From Blepharisma japonicum (taxonomy: Eukaryota; Ciliophora; Heterotrichea; Heterotrichida; Blepharismidae), in the NCBI GenBank assembly GCA_949751835.1, contig CATKHK010000019.1, positions 310,001-374,000 on the forward strand: a DNA stretch of 64,000 nucleotides, written 5' to 3'. The notes under the pieces were generated by a model. That model did no database searches and was not told the DNA's origin. It saw nothing but the letters and a program-made list of their open reading frames with translations. Shown one piece after another: positions 47,051 through 60,400 of this stretch. The translations under genes were made by a program, and so were the position numbers. Numbering within the stretch: position 1 is the stretch's first letter; every line of letters starts with the position of its first letter.

Positions 47051-48159
47051 CCTGTGTAATTTATTAACAATTTTGATCATCTTAATGGTCAGAAAATTAA
47101 AAAATTATGGTAAATACCATCTTTAATTTTCAATTATAAGTCAGAATAGGCCTGGAGAACAAGCCAAAAAATGTAAAATTCCAATTTTTGCAAGAAATCT
47201 AAGCTTTACAATTTTTCTGGAAAAGGCTTTACTTTGGTACTTACCATTTTATTAAGTTCTATAGACTGAATTAGGCTAAATTCAATTATTCTATATGCCT
47301 TCCAATGACAAAGGAAAAGCAAGCTTTCATATGTTTAAGCTCTTTTGGTCTTTTAGTCAAATAATAATATTTGTAATATTTCTTAAATAATAATAATAAT
47401 ATTAAATTTATTTTATATTCCTAACAATATTAAAGAAATAAATGGTGACGCTAGTAGAAATTGGACTCCTAAGCGCATCCTATTTATTCAAAATGGCAGC
47501 ATCCTATTAACCTCATTTGAACTCTAAGGGCTATTGAGACTGCTTTTTTGAGGCAAAGGCTATTTCTAGTCTGTTTACAAGATCATGCCTCCTAGAAAGC
47601 TTCTCAACTAAAACTTTTAAACTTTTTTTTTAAATTTTAAAATAAATATTGGGAAAATTTATCGTGGCAACATAATTTGAGGTTTTTTGGACAATTTAAT
47701 GTGTTTTTTGATAATCTTCTAAGCCTGATGCATTTTTAATTTAAATCTGATCTCAATTTATCTCTTCTGGTAAAATTTGGCTCTAATCTTAATTTTATAT
47801 TTTTGAGAAATTCTGATTTGATTTGAATTTTAAGTTCCTGATAAGATTTAAAAAATAACTACTTTAAATAAGTAAAGATTTTTTGCAACAAATTAAAAGA
47901 GGGAGTATATTAACTTAACAAACTTATAGAAATATATCCTCTTTTTATTTTGTTTGACAATTAAATTACAATAAGAGATTAAACACACTTAGCATCCTGC
48001 GAATCAGAATATTTTTCATGGCTTAGGCTTAAAAGCTAAAATGAATTCTAAGAATTCATTATCTTGTGTCAAAATAATTCTTGATTGCTTTTCAAAATAA
48101 ATTTCCTTTTTAAGCTATGATGAGAATTCATGAAAATAAATAGCTTTATTTAAATATCA

Positions 48160-48513
48160 ATATTTATTTCTGATATATGATATGAATAACTAATTATCGT
48201 TCATTTTCAATTTAAAAATCATAAGAACGCAATCATATTTAGAGTTGTTAAGAGCAAGCCTCGAAAACTAACTTATAATCTAAATAAAACAAAAATGGTT
48301 GATAAGATTTGCTTTAATATTTTTAAAGGAATATTGATTCAAATAAACAAAATTTTATTTTAGAGTTATCAAATATCAGTCTTCCCTTTATTAAATTTTA
48401 ATTTTAATGCTAAAATATTTTTTTTTAGAGTTAAGAATAATGATATTCTTAGAAAAAGCATAAAGTAATCCTTCATAATTATTGATTTATATGTCTAATT
48501 ATTTTTATAATAA
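48160..48513 (+). promoter_or_regulatory. 5' flank of L2 (conserved class-1 flank)
   Basis: Nearly identical to 41,110-41,466 ahead of L1, with the same spacing to the start codon. No TATA element other than the general AT-richness can be singled out. Confidence 0.45.
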
Positions 48514-51500
48514 ATGATTATTACGCTTGCAGTAATTTTCTCGATTTTCTCATCAGCAGGTAAAATTTATTAAGGTTCCAACTATCTATTTTTTTATCAA
48601 TTATTCCAAGACATTGGAGAAGTTGTTAGAGATTTCGGCTTAGATGGACATCATGCAGTCAATGGCTTCACAGCTGAAGTAGAAAATGATTCCAATTGCA
48701 TTCTAACTGATAGAGGTGCTTATTTTGATGGGTCAACTTTAGTAACTCCGCCGGATAATTCAGTAATCCAAAACCCATTATCAGTTCCAACATCCTTTGC
48801 GTTTCTGTTTTGGATAATGATTATTTCAGATGGAACGATATTTTCTCGCTATGACAGCTCCAATAACATTTTGATAAAAATTAGTGTTTCATCAGGTTCT
48901 ATGAGTTTTTGAGCACATACATCTGACCAAAGTTTCCCAGCAGCTGGAAATAATGGGCCAAGTTATTCAATAACTTATAGTAATTTCTATATAGATGAAT
49001 GGCGCTATATTACTGCAGTAGCAGACTTTCCTTCAACACAAACAACAGAAACGCTTTATATAGAGAGCAACTATAATCAAGTAATTTTTACAGGAAGCTA
49101 TATTAATGACGGACTTGCTTATGGGACAAATATAGGCTGCGATCCAACTTGCACTGGCGGATTTACTGGCTATATTTATTTAATGATCTTGGAAAATAAT
49201 GCAGAATACTTATCAAGTATTCAATATTCATATTCAACTTCTTGTTCTGGCTGCTCATATTGCCGAAATTCGCAACCTTGCATATCAACTTGCGCCAACC
49301 CTCGGTACCCTGATAGTTGCTCTTCACAATGTAATTGTGCGAATAATGCAATAGGTGGCTGCTCAGATTCAAACATAAACGCATGCCAAATATGTGATTC
49401 TTCATGCTCAAGGGCTTGCCTAGGTCTAACATCAAGCGATTGTGTAGATATTAAGGCTACCTATTGTAATACAAATTATATAAGTTATCCAAATCATCCA
49501 TATTCCCCAATTCAAAAAACTTGTTTATGAAATGTATTCTGTCCCATCAACTGCTACTATTGTGAGGTTGATCCTATTTGCATACAGTGCGATCCCGGAT
49601 ATGTTGTTGATAATACAGGAAATTGCATACAATGTGATTCGAGTTGTACTGCATGTTCAGGATCACCAACTCATTGCTTAAGTTGTTCTGCATCAGGATA
49701 TTCTCCTTCACTTTCAAATGGAGCTTGCCAATGTACAACATCGGAATATGAAATATCTTCAAGTCCTCTAACATGCGGCAGCTGCCATTCATCATGCAGT
49801 ACCTGTGCTGGCTCTGGAAGCAATAATTGCAATACCTGTGCAGACTCCGCTATCATCCCTGTATCAATTCCTGGAGCTTGTTCATGCCCATCTAATAAAT
49901 ACATAGCTCAAAAAGCTACTCTACTTTGCAAAGCCTGTGACTCATCTTGCAGTTCATGCAACGGCCCATCTAGTAATGACTGCCTGACTTGCCCCAATTC
50001 AATTGTTTTATCATCCACACCAAACTCTTGCACTTGTAGCTCAGACGAATATATGTCAATACTAAATCCTAAAACTTGCAGCCCTTGTCATAGCTCCTGC
50101 GCGACATGCTCTGGAGGATTATTAACAGATTGCTTAAGTTGTGCAAATTCAGTTGTAATGAGCTCTAGCCCTGGACAATGCATATGTGCATCAAACCAAT
50201 ATAAATCTCAAGATTCTCCATTAGTATGCATAAATTGCGACTCAGCTTGCAGTACCTGCTCAGGACCTTTACCAACAGACTGTACATCATGCCCTGACTC
50301 TTCAATAACCTTATCCTCAAACCCAGGCTATTGTGCTTGTGAAACATCACAATATATTGTCTCTAAATCTCCTTTTGTTTGCGGAGACTGTAATGAAAAC
50401 TGCTACTCATGCTCTGGATGAGGCGAAAATAATTGTTTATCTTGCAAAAATAGTGAAATTACTCCAAGTTCTGATGGGTACTGCAAGTGTAAAGATAATG
50501 AATATATAATTTCGATGACGAATTTACAATGTGGGGCTTGCGATTCAAGCTGCAATTCATGTGCAGGCCCAGGTCCTAGCCAATGTTTAACATGCAAAGA
50601 TCCCAGTGTAGCACTGCAAGTTCAACCTTCGTCATGTTCAAGCTCTGCAAATGAAAATAGCTCTAAAAGTGAAAACGATCTTAAGGGTTATGCTAAAATT
50701 GGTGGGTATCTTGCAGGAGCAGGTCTTATAGCCGCAGGATTTTTTATGTCCGTAATAGAGGGAAAAACAGGTACATTATGGACTTATGTTAATATCGTTC
50801 AGCTTTTAGCTTTTATTCCACTTCAAAATATTGCAATTCCTGATAATCTTTATGAATTCTGAAAAGCTTTTCTTTCCTACACAAAGATGCCAAGTTTAGG
50901 AAAATTAATTTATGGAGAAGATGGAGCTGATGATGTAGCACCATATTCGAACTGGGTAAAATATGGATATACAGGAAGTTCATTTTTAGTTAATGGAGGT
51001 GGAATGTTTTTAATTGCTTTGGTAGTAATAACATTATGAATTATTGTCTACTCCATCACATTTTATAAAAAAGAAAAAGTTCAAAAGATTATAATTCCAT
51101 TATTATCAAAATTCAAATACAATGCTTTTATCAGGTTATGGCTCGAAATTTATATTTTGCTGATGGCAGCAAATATAGTTGGAATAAATAACCTATTATT
51201 TACAAGTCCAAGCGCATTTATTGACTCAATTTTGTCGATATTAATTCTTTTATTAAGTATTTTACTCCAAATTATATTTTTTGTCGTTGTATACATAATC
51301 AGATTCAAAGTATATAGAAAATCAAAAAAAATTACAGATAAATATGGATCTTTATTTGAAGAATTCAAATTTAGTAATCACTATATTGAGCTACTTTATT
51401 ATCCATTTTTTCTCCTTCGCAGATTTATCTTAGTTATAAATCTATACAATTCATCTAGAATCCCATTATTCCAATGTATATTAAACGTATTTCATTCCAT

Positions 51501-51930
51501 AGCAGCAGCATTATATTTGTTCAAATATTGTCATTTCAAAGAAAAAGAAACTCACTGAATAAACTTGGCGGGGGAGCTTCTTGTAGCAGTGTCGTTTTTA
51601 TTAACTTGCCCATACATATATGATATCCCTTCAATTTTAGATGACGCAATTCAAATTATTGTAATCTCTTTAACATTTTCATATTTGGTAGCAAGTTATT
51701 ATTTTTTACTAGCAAAAATATATGCCACTATTAAGGCCAAGCTTAAAAAGAAGACCAATATAGCAGTAGTTCCTGAAGCCGTGAGAATAAATGAATCTGA
51801 CTTTAATGATTTTCAAATAAAAATTCCACAAAAAGACCTATTAAACTTAAGAAACACAGCCTATAGCTCGAATGAAACAATATTAAGCCAAAGAGATGAG
51901 CTGAAAGTTGTCGATCAAGAGAATATATAA
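48514..51930 (+). CDS. family L protein 2: laminin-G-like, furin-type Cys-rich, multi-pass membrane protein
   Basis: Exon 1 is 48514-48559, intron 1 is 48560-48574 (15 nt) and the frame ends at TAA 51930. The candidate second intron 48980-48994 has no stop, as in L1. Length is the same as L1 (1,128 or 1,133 residues), and the two proteins differ by scattered replacements only. Examples are CTACSGSPTH for CTECSGSATH in the Cys-rich part and YLAGAGLIAAGFFMS for YFVAGGLEASGFFIS in the first membrane segment. The frame is fully open, so the copy is probably functional. It forms the coding part of duplication unit B. Confidence 0.86.
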
Positions 51931-53060
51931 TCTTACTGACCTCCTATTTGATAAATAATAACGCTTATAGGTATTTTTAAATAAAATTTCTAAGCCTGCT
52001 TAAAGTAAAATGCATAAATTGTTTTCCTTTATTCAATTTATATCTTTAAAATTTTAAAATCAAAATATTTAATGCGTTTACATATCTAAATTATTTTTTA
52101 ATGTATTTTTCATCTTTAAAAATAATTTGCAATTTTAATTTTAGTTTAAAATTGCTGAAATCCTTATAAATGCATAATTGTTTCATAAAATAATTTTAAA
52201 AAAATCTGATATCATCTTTTACTTTTTTGTTTTCTCTAAAGACTGTTTCAATTGAATTCAGTACCAAAACATCTGTCCCAAATTATCGGAATTATAAAGA
52301 ACGAAGATTTCTTTGTTATAAAGTTCTACCATTTTGATTCTAAAAGTTTTAAGATTTTATATATACTTTTTCAGATTTTGCCTATAATCTATTTTGACAG
52401 AGAGACTTTATTGATTAAATATTTATCATTTATAATTAGTAATTTTGAGCAATGAGTGCTTTTGAATCAATGCATTGGAAATAATTAATAACAGTTTTTA
52501 CTATAATTTTAAAAGTCAATATTAAAAAAAGTATTTCTCCGACCTAGGAATTTTCCTATCACTTTAGGTTAAAAAAATAGTTTTATAATTTAAATTTCCA
52601 CGGTTATCATATAAATTGCCCTGCATAAAGCGAAAAAGGCTTAATTTTAAGTATGCAAGGCGCTAATCAAGAGATTCTTGGCTTATTTTCAAAAGGCTTT
52701 CATTTTTGAACTTTCCTCAAAAATCATGTAAATCAATAATATTTCATTACATTTTTGTGCATCGATTGTGAACCTTATCTGCTTACTATTGGTTTATGAT
52801 TTGAATATTGGCTTAATATTCACTCAGCAGCTAAAATATAAGAATTAAATCTTTATTGGATTTCTTTAGAGCCAGTATTGACAGTTTCTGAATGAAAACA
52901 GCATGCTTTTGCTGAGTATTCTTATCTTCATTTCGTTTAAATAACGAAGAATGCCAATTTGCACTTAAAGTTACAATCATAATTATAATCAATCTTTTTT
53001 TTGTAATATTAATTTATTTAGCTTTAATGCTAGTTTTTTTTTTCTTAAAAGCTATGGAAT
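51931..53060. other. 3' flank of L2 and a unique 460-bp segment
   Basis: To about 52,596 this repeats the L1 3' flank. From about 52,600 to 53,060 there is a segment with no copy elsewhere in the window and a slightly higher G+C content (for example GCAAGGCGCTAATCAAGAG). It has no coding frame that I can support. It ends where the L3 promoter similarity begins. Confidence 0.45.
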
Positions 53061-53116
53061 TCTTAAGCAGTTATATATAAATGCACGTAAATATGCTTAA
53101 TCAAATTTTCTTATAA
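53061..53116 (+). promoter_or_regulatory. class-2 proximal promoter of L3
   Basis: The segment CACGTAAATATGCTTAAT followed within about 15-25 bp by TATAAATGAAT is shared with the remnant at 45,670-45,723 and with L4 at 62,703-62,754. It is clearly different from the class-1 flank of L1/L2. Its closeness to the start codon suggests a core promoter or leader. Confidence 0.5.
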
Positions 53117-56100
53117 ATGAATATAATCCTTGCAGTAATTTTATCTATCTTATTGTGTGCAGGTAAAATTTATTTAGACTCAAACTTTATCTTTTTTTAT
53201 CAATTATTTGATGGAATTGGAGAAGTTCTTTCTGATTTGGGTTTGGATGCCCACCATGCAGTCAATGGGTTCACAGCTGAAGTAGAAAATGACTCAAATT
53301 GTATTTGAACTGATAGAGGAGGATATTTTGATGGATCGTCTCTGATAACTCCGCCTGACAATTCAGTAGTCCAAAACCCATTATCAATTCCAGTACCCTT
53401 TTCTATTGAGATTTGAATAATAATTTTTTCTGATGGAGTGATACTTTCTCGCTATGATAGCTCTAATAACATTTTAATATCAATCAGTATATCGTCAGGG
53501 TCTATGAGTTTTTGAACATATACAAATGACCAAAGTTTTCCAGCAGCTGGAAATAATGGGCCAAGCTATGCTATCACTTATAGTAATTTCTAAATAGATG
53601 AATGGCACTATATTGTAGCAACAATTAATTTCGACGGTACATCTACAACTGAAACACTTTATATAGAAAGCAATTCTAACTCAGTATCATTTTCAGGTGG
53701 TATCTATGATAAAGACTCACTTGCTACAGGCACAAATATAGGTTGCGATCAAGCATGTACTGCAGGATTCACTGGATATATTTATAATATCATTTGAAAT
53801 AACCAGCTAGAAACATTATCTAATGTTCAGTTCGTATACTCTACTTCTTGTTCTGGCTGCAATTATTGCCGGCAATCTCAGCCTTGCATGTCAACTTGTG
53901 CTAACCCTCGATACCCTGATAGTTGCTCTTTACAATGCAATTGTGCGAACAATGCAATAGCTAGCTGCTCAGATTCGAACATAAATTCATGCCAAATGTG
54001 TGATTCTTCATGCTCTAGGACTTGCAACGGTTTAACATCAACAGATTGCATAGATATTAAGTTTAACTACTGTTGACAAAGTAATCCAAGTAGTCCAAAT
54101 CATCCATATTCCCCAATTCAAAAAGCTTGCTTATGAAATGTGGTCTGTCCTAGCCACTGCTACTATTGTGAGGTTGATCCTACTTGCATACAGTGCGATC
54201 CCGGATATTTTGTTGATAATACAGGAAACTGCATTCAATGTGATTCGAGTTGTACTACATGCTCAGGGTCAGCGACTCATTGCTTAAGTTGTTCTGCGTC
54301 AGGATATTCTCCATCGCTTTCAAATGGAGCTTGCCAATGTACAACATCGGAATATGAAATATCTTCAAGTCCTTTAACTTGTGGCAGCTGTCATTCATCA
54401 TGTAGCACCTGTGCTGGTTCTGGAAGCAATAATTGCAATACCTGTGCAGATTCTGCTATAATACCAGTATCAATTCCTGGAGCTTGCTCATGCCCATCTA
54501 ATAAATATATAGCTCAAAAAGCTACTCTACTTTGCAAAGCTTGTGACTCATCTTGCAGTTCATGCAGTGGTCCATCTAGTAATGACTGCCTGACTTGTCC
54601 CAATTCAATTATTTTATCATCCACACCAAGCTCTTGCACTTGCAGCTCAGGCGAATATATGTCAATATTAAATCCTAAAACTTGCAGCCCTTGTCATAGC
54701 TCTTGCGCTACATGCTCTGGAGGATTATTAACAGATTGCTTAAGCTGTAAAACTTCAGTTGTAATGAGCTCTAACCCTGGGCAATGCATATGTGCATCAA
54801 ATCAATATAAATCTCAAGATTCACCATTAGTATGCACAAACTGCTACTCAGCCTGCAGTACCTGTTCAGGACCTTTACCAACAGATTGTACATCTTGCCT
54901 GGACTCTTCAATAACTTTATCCTCAAACCAAGGATATTGTGATTGTGGAGTATCACATTATATTGTCTCTAAATCTCCTTTTGTCTGCGGAGACTGTAAT
55001 GGAGATTGTTATTCATGCTCTGGATGAGGCGAAAATAGTTGTTTATCTTGTAAAAATAGCGAAATTACTCCAAGCTCAGATGGATTTTGTAAATGCAAAG
55101 ATAATGAATATATAATTTCGATGACGAATTTACAATGTGGGGCTTGTGATTCAAGCTGTAGTTCATGTGTAGGCCCAGGTCCTGACCAATGTTTAGCATG
55201 CAAAGATCCCAGTGTAGCACTGCAAGTTCAACCTTCGTCATGTTCAAGCTCTGCAAATGAAAATAGCTCTAAAAGTGTAAATGATCTTAAGGGTTATGCT
55301 AAAATTAGTGGGTATCTTGCAGGAGCAGGTCTTATTATTGCTGGATTTATTAGATCAGTAATAGAAGGAAAAACAGGTATATTATGAACCTATGTTAACA
55401 TCATTCAGCTATTAGCTTTCATTCCACTTCAAAATATTGCAATTCCTGATAATCTTTATGAATTCTGAAAAGCTTTTCTTTCTTGAACAATAATACCAAG
55501 CTTAGGAGAGTTTTTTTATGGAAAAGGAGGGGTTGACGATGTAAAGCCACACTCATATTGGCACAAATATGGATATACAGGGAGCTCATTTTTAGTTAAT
55601 GGAGGAGCGATGCTTCTGATTGCTTTAATAGTTACACTATTATGAATTATTGTCTACTTTCTTAAATTTCATAAAAAAGAAAAAGTGCAAAAGATTATAA
55701 TCCCTGTATTATCAAAATTTAAATATAATGCTTTTATTAGATTATGGCTCGAAATCTATATTTTATTGATGGCAGCTGATATAATTGGAATAAATAACCT
55801 ATTATTTACCAGTCCAAGTGCAGTTATTGACTCTCTTTTATCAATTTTTATTCTTATATTAAGTATTTTGCTCAAAATTATTTTTCTTGCCATATTATGC
55901 GTACACAGATTAAAAATATATAGAAAATCAAAGAAAATTACGAAAAAATATGGGTCTTTATTTGAAGAGTTTAAATATAATAATCGTTATATTGAGCTAC
56001 TTTATTACCCATTTTTTCTATTTCGTAGATTTATTTTAGTTATAAATCTCTATAACTCATCTGGGATTTCATTATTGCAGTGAATTTTAAATTTATTTCA

Positions 56101-56464
56101 TTGTTTAGTTGCAGTATTATTTTTATTTAAGTATTGGCATTTTAAAGATAAAGAAAATCATTGAATAAACTTTGCAGGAGAACTTCTTGTAGCAGTCTCA
56201 TTTTTGCTGACTGGTCCATATATATATGATATTTCTTTGGCTTTTGATAATGCAATTCAAGTCACGGTTTTTTCTTTAACGTTTTCATATTTACTAGCAA
56301 GCTATTATTTTTTAATAGCCAAAATATATATCACAATTAAGGCTAAATTTGGAAAGAAGATACATTTAATTACTATTCCTGAAGTTATAGGAATAAATGA
56401 GCCTGGGGCAAATGATTTTCAAATTATAACATCGCAAGTAGAAATAATAAATTCTAGGGAGTAG
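53117..56464 (+). CDS. family L protein 3: laminin-G-like, furin-type Cys-rich, multi-pass membrane protein
   Basis: Exon 1 is 53117-53162, intron 1 is 53163-53177 (GTAAAATTTATTTAG), intron 2 is 53583-53597 (GTAATTTCTAAATAG, 15 nt) and the stop is TAG 56464, giving about 1,105 residues. Without removal of intron 2 the frame would end at TAA 53591-53593 inside the laminin-G domain, so splicing is required. Domains are as in L1: signal peptide, laminin-G-like domain, Cys-rich repeats (CDSSCTTCSGSATHCLSC and others), membrane segments and a shorter polar tail. It diverges more from L1/L2 than they do from each other, mostly in the N-terminal and tail parts. Confidence 0.85.
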
Positions 56465-57496
56465 ATAATTAGAAATATAAAATATTAAGGTTTTAGGCAG
56501 CCAAAATTTTATAGTAATTTGAAACAAAATTAAGAGCAATCTATAGAGTTTTGAGCAAATTAGATGCTTACCTATTTAAGACTACTGAAACATATTATAG
56601 ATATTTGTATAAAAAGGTAATTCAGTATTATACCTTGAACAAATTGTGTAAGGATTCCAGCACGTAGACCATCCTCCACATATGAGATAAAAACCCTCAT
56701 ATATACTTATACAACTGCAGTGGCTTCACAAGAGATTTTATTTCTAGATGTACAGGAAGACCCAGATGTAGGAGTCCCAGCACAATTGGAGCAAGATATT
56801 ATAGAAATCTTCACTATTAAATTATATCGTTTAATTGATGATTAAATTTATAATAGTTTCTTAAAATAATTTTAATTTTAATTCCTAGCACAATAAATAT
56901 GATAAAATTTATTTTTGATCTTAATTTTTCATATAGTTCGTAAATAGATTCGAAGCCTATATATAAATGTGATCCAAAACTTTCTTCAATATCTTTAGTT
57001 CATTGCATTCTAATTTATACATGGAATAAGCAATTTATCTTTGCTCTTTATTGCTTGCATATATACTTCAATTGCTATTAAAAAATGATTGGATTTAAGA
57101 GATTTATTTATCTGTATTTACTTCCTGAATTTCATTTAATCGATTATTGTGTTGTTTCCATTACCCCTGAAAGATTCAATATCTTGATTATTTAATATTA
57201 ACAATTCTTTTGCTCTTTTGCAAAATTAATAAAAAATTGCCCTAACTGATCACCTTTTTCCTCAAGACATTAAGATATTTTTTTATTATTTTTATCCATT
57301 TTGCTCAATTGATCACTAATAAATAATAAATTTTATTTTAACTAAAATGTAATTATTTGCATTCTTTAAAACTAATTAGATTATATATTAACAATTTTAT
57401 CAATTCTGTTAAAGTTAAGCTAAACTAATGATAAAAATAGCTTAATTACTTAGGCATATTATCTTCTACTAGAGCTGGCTGATAATAAAAATAATA
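56465..57496. other. intergenic containing a coding-like island
   Basis: About 1 kb between L3 and V4. It holds the coding-like island at 56,564-56,845 (separate entry). The remaining 650 bp is AT-rich with no gene seen; its last about 30 bp resemble the sequence before V3. Confidence 0.4.
56564..56845 (+). other. coding-like island with one early in-frame stop
   Basis: From ATG 56564 there are 18 codons (MLTYLRLLKHIIDICIKR), then TAA 56618-56620, then 74 further codons in the same frame of strongly protein-like composition (RPSSTYEIKTLIYTYTTAVA, LFLDVQEDPDVGVPAQLEQD) to TAA 56845. G+C rises clearly over 56,650-56,800 compared with its flanks. A 15-nt GTGTA...CAG segment at about 56,645 would keep the frame if spliced, but no usual intron removes the early TAA. 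It may be a small gene with a different first exon, or a remnant of an unrelated gene. I do not recognise the protein. Confidence 0.35.
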
Positions 57497-60400
57497 ATGA
57501 TGGCTTTGATACTTAGCTCTTTACAAATGCTCATATTGTATTCATTATTCTTATTTCCCGCTTCTTCTATCGAACTAATGGTAGTTCAGGATAGCATTGG
57601 GAGTTTAAATTCATTGTGGAATTTTGTGTCAATTAAAAGTTTCTTTCAAAACGCAAGCGCTCCAATAGACTGATATAATTGCTCAATCTCAGAAATACCT
57701 AAATGTATTGAAGAGCACTCAAATACATCTGCCATACTAAATTTATGAGACGATTTAAGTATTCAACTTGAGGTGTCCCAGCTATGTAAAAAATTTAAGA
57801 TTATCCATCTAGTTTTGCAATCTGATCTCATTTATCGTGACGAATGGACTTATTCTGCAGTTTCATCTCAACACAATAGGTTGGATGCATTTTTTTCTTT
57901 ATTGAAATATTATAATTGAGATAAAGGGGTTGTTTTTACTAATAATTTTGATCAAGACATTTTTACAAATTTTAATTCAGATTTTAAAGTCTTGACAATT
58001 GAAAATAAAACAGACATTGAAAGTTTAATAAGACGAGTTGTAGTGCCTATGGGGTCTTCACTTTATTATATCTTTGCGAATAGCGATGAATCTGACGTCA
58101 TACAAGATAATTTAGTATTAGCAAACTTACTAGTAAGTGGAAATGGGCTTATTCTTAATCAGCAAGGAGGTTATAAGTGCACTATAGAAGGAGCTTTAAT
58201 TATTGCTGATATGAGTCAAGAAGAAACACGATGTGAAGAAGATTATTTGGCGAATTCTATTATAAATTTGTTGTCTTATATAGCCAAAAATGCTGAAACT
58301 TCTTCAGAAATAAAATTACTCCTTGAGAAAAAATTTAAGACACACTATAGCGAAAATAAATTTTCTCTAGTTAATATACAAAATGGTGAGAGAGTTGTAA
58401 TTGGAACAATTATAGATAACAATATTAAATTTTACAATGACACAATTTTCCCTGGAAAGACTAAATCAATTCCAAAGTCAACCAAAAAAATTATAAATTT
58501 CAGCATTGGTGATGGATCAACCAATCCAAATTCCCCTCCATCTACTGTGGGCAATATTGGAGCAAGAGGATCTTATGTCGCCCAAAAACTGATAAACGAA
58601 GGTCGTTTAGGTATCCTTTTAAACTTCCAAATCAATATTTTTAGTTTCGACTGTGGAACTACTGTTTACAACGAAGCCTTTGCAAAAGCCTGCTTTACAA
58701 AAGACTATAATAATATAGGATCTGCATACTTGTCACCATTTGGATCATCTGCAACTGTTGGAACATTAAAATTGTTCAAAAAGATGAATTGAACAATTCC
58801 TGTTATCGGCTCAACAAACTCAGAGTCCTCACTTAGTTCTACAACCGTATATCCTATGTATACAAGGGTTTGGCCTGCAAGTTCCTTTGCTTATTCTTTA
58901 ACACCAGTTCTATTAAGAGCTCTTGGGTGAAAAAGTGCAGCTATTTTATATCAAAATGACAGCTGAGGACAATCAGGGTCTTTTTATGTAATCCAAGCAG
59001 CAGCAAACAACAAGCTAGACTTAATAAATCCAAATGAAACAAGAGTCCTTCCAGCCGGGCTTGATAGAGCTGGCATCCAAAACTACACAAAAGTAATTCA
59101 AGGAGTAATTGACTCACAAGCACGCTTAATTATTTTCATTTTTGTATCCCCATTAATTACTTATGTTCTGGAAACATTTTATGATTTAGGGATGAGAAAA
59201 GGTGATATTATAATCTTCACTCCTTATTCTGATTTCTTATCTGATTTCGCAAATATTGATGACTATACATATAAAAGACGAGAGCTTGGGACTTCTATGC
59301 TTACTTTTTTTGGCCAATCGTGAGTAGGAAGTTTAGGGCAAGAGGCATGGTCAAGAATACTTGAGCTTTACAATAATGCTACTCCTAGCCCGCATGCCTC
59401 TTTTTGATTTGATAGCTTGCTTTTGTCAGCATATGCTGTTGATTATATGATTAATCGAGGAAGAGACTACACTGATCCCCTTAAACTTGAAAGTGCAATA
59501 AGAACTGTCCAATTTGTAGGGTGCACTGGAACCGTGAATATAGAAAAAGACAGTAATGACCGAATCTTGTCAAAATTTGACGTCCAAACTAATAAATTTG
59601 ATGCTAATGGAAATGTAGTTTTATATATCATTGGGACATTAAGGCCTTTTAGCACACAATATTTGCAAATAACTAATCCGCTTATCTACCCTGATGGAAC
59701 TACAATAAAGCCAACAGATTTAAGAAACCAAGACAGTTCTTGCCCTTTCCCTGATGATTTAGTTAAAACTTTTATGAAGGGAAAAATGCTTGTTTTAGGG
59801 ATTTGTTTGGCTATCGCTTTGATTTCTATAATAATTACCTTATATATATGAAAGAGATGATGGAATGTCCAAATAGATGAACTCAAAGATAAGCAAGAAA
59901 TTTCTTTTCCTGATGTAATAGTTGGTGCAACTATTGTGATAGAATTCTTTCAGTATTCCTCAATGGGCCCTAATTTTTATATGATAAGTCCATTTTTAGC
60001 TGAAATTAGTAATCCTTTTGGCTTAGAATTGCAAAATATTATCGAACTTAAAAATGGAGTATTTTGGGTTGTTGTGGATATTGTTTTTGGATTAATAGCT
60101 CTATGAATTTCTATGTGCATGGTAATTTTGTTACGCTTAGATGAGAAATATGCTCGCATATCTCCTTTTAGATTTATTGCTTGGTGTGCTGACTATTTAA
60201 TGCCAATTTTAGGAAATCTGTGCTTTATCCCATTTATTTCAATTTGTCTTGACATTTTTGTGTGTGATGAATCAATCGGAGATAACTTTACAGATAGCTT
60301 TCTAGCCAAAGACTGCTATTATTTCTGCTGAAAAGATGAACACTTAGTTTATGCAATAGTATCATTTATTGCTCTAGTAAGCTACTGCCCACTTGCAGTA

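Larger units (their letters stand above)
45893..52596 (+). repeat. segmental duplication unit B (about 6.7 kb)
   Basis: Second copy of the unit at 38,886-45,540, containing the same decayed L remnant (about 45,907-46,340), the long non-coding block (about 46,340-48,160), the three 110-bp repeats (about 46,690-47,050), the class-1 flank and gene L2 with its 3' flank. It is separated from unit A by about 350 bp containing a truncated L gene start, so the two units do not simply abut. Confidence 0.8.

Noticed and set aside
42116-50597. Minus-strand frames of 60-90 codons opposite the L Cys-rich regions
   Set aside because: They are antisense shadows of repetitive Cys/Ser codons and recur at equivalent places in L1-L3. 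They show no independent coding features.
53591-53593. Nonsense codon (TAA) in L3, suggesting a pseudogene
   Set aside because: It lies inside a perfect 15-nt GT..AG segment at a site where the laminin-G domain reads better without it. L4 has the same arrangement.
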